DNA from: Rubrivivax sp.
GTDB lineage: Bacteria > Pseudomonadota > Gammaproteobacteria > Burkholderiales > Burkholderiaceae
NCBI GenBank assembly: GCA_016790225.1
Contig: JAEUOZ010000022.1
Location: 1-64,000 of the forward strand
Length of the DNA stretch: 64,000 bases
Direction: 5' to 3'
Numbering within the stretch: the stretch's first letter is position 1; every line of letters starts with the position of its first letter. Both the position numbers and the translations under genes were made by a program. This document shows, piece by piece, positions 63,866 through 64,000 of the stretch. The notes below the pieces were generated by a model. It was not told the DNA's origin. It was given only the letters and a program-made list of their open reading frames with translations, and did no database searches.

Positions 63866-64000
63866 ATGCGTCCGCCGGGCCGCCCCAAGGGCGATTGCCT
63901 GGAGGCGCAGCCAGAAGCCAAGCCCGTGAACCTTGCTGCCCACCCCGACGCCACCCAGCTGCCGGCCGATGCCGACGGGCTGCTGAAGCTGGCTGCGCAC
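63866..64000 (+). CDS. Start of an unidentified gene (cut by window edge)
   Basis: An open frame from ATG 63866 to the end of the window (45 codons), divergent from the OmpA-like gene. A GTG at 63926 is an alternative start, after which the peptide reads NLAAHPDATQLPADADGLL. Too short to identify. Codon use is like that of neighbouring genes (strong G/C in third positions), which supports a real gene. Confidence 0.45.
   Translation, partial: MRPPGRPKGDCLEAQPEAKPVNLAAHPDATQLPADADGLLKLAAH

Overview
The window is GC-rich, gene-dense DNA from a Gram-negative, most likely betaproteobacterial chromosome. Evidence for this is the leucine/isovalerate (liu) cluster, the yjcH-actP acetate uptake pair, an FNR-type regulon, a class II ribonucleotide reductase, a Bug/TctC binding protein and lipoprotein signals. 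Burkholderiales is my best guess, by resemblance only. I recognise no rRNA, tRNA, CRISPR array, intact insertion sequence or phage.

Layout. (a) 1-14.5 kb: a truncated argD, an MFS exporter, an SRPBCC protein, two lipoproteins (a calcineurin-like phosphoesterase and a phospholipase D-like enzyme), a methyltransferase, dadA, a large 7TM-DISM hybrid histidine kinase and a secreted subtilisin-like protease. It ends at a broken cyclic-nucleotide-binding gene near 14.3-14.5 kb. (b) 14.5-25 kb: an AraC regulator facing a leucine catabolic cluster (liuA, liuB, liuD, liuE). A secreted hydrolase and a membrane protein sit between liuB and liuD, no liuC is present, and three small enzymes follow. (c) 25.1-34.2 kb: acetate uptake and signalling. 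yjcH-actP is followed by a CBS/nucleotidyltransferase protein, a 56-aa membrane protein, a symporter-like histidine kinase, a receiver-only response regulator and an unusual PAS/pseudokinase/DEDDh-exonuclease fusion. (d) 34.3-53.8 kb: surface-polysaccharide genes in three blocks (rfbB, GT2 and a WecG-STAS fusion; then GT4 and GT2; then acyltransferase, GT2 and a Wzy-like polymerase). Between them lie a nitronate monooxygenase-like gene, nrdJ, an omega-aminotransferase, two tandem-repeat arrays and a Pro/Ala-rich DUF1996 lipoprotein. (e) 54.1-58.4 kb: a probable oxygen-response island with a half-length CtaB-like membrane protein, a Crp/Fnr regulator, a BASS transporter, a MenA-like prenyltransferase, a universal stress protein and a 26-aa peptide, with two FNR-type boxes. 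(f) 58.5-63.2 kb: a malonate operon (matR, matA, a TctC-type binding protein, matB) behind a perfect 24-bp palindrome. An OmpA-like protein and the start of an unidentified gene close the window.

The most unusual items are the pseudokinase-exonuclease fusion beside the acetate-sensing kinase, the WecG-STAS fusion, the half-CtaB protein with CRP/FNR-type sites nearby, the 80-bp tandem repeats that begin on the nrdJ stop codon, and the 26-aa peptide. All functions are inferred from motifs read by eye; no database search was run.
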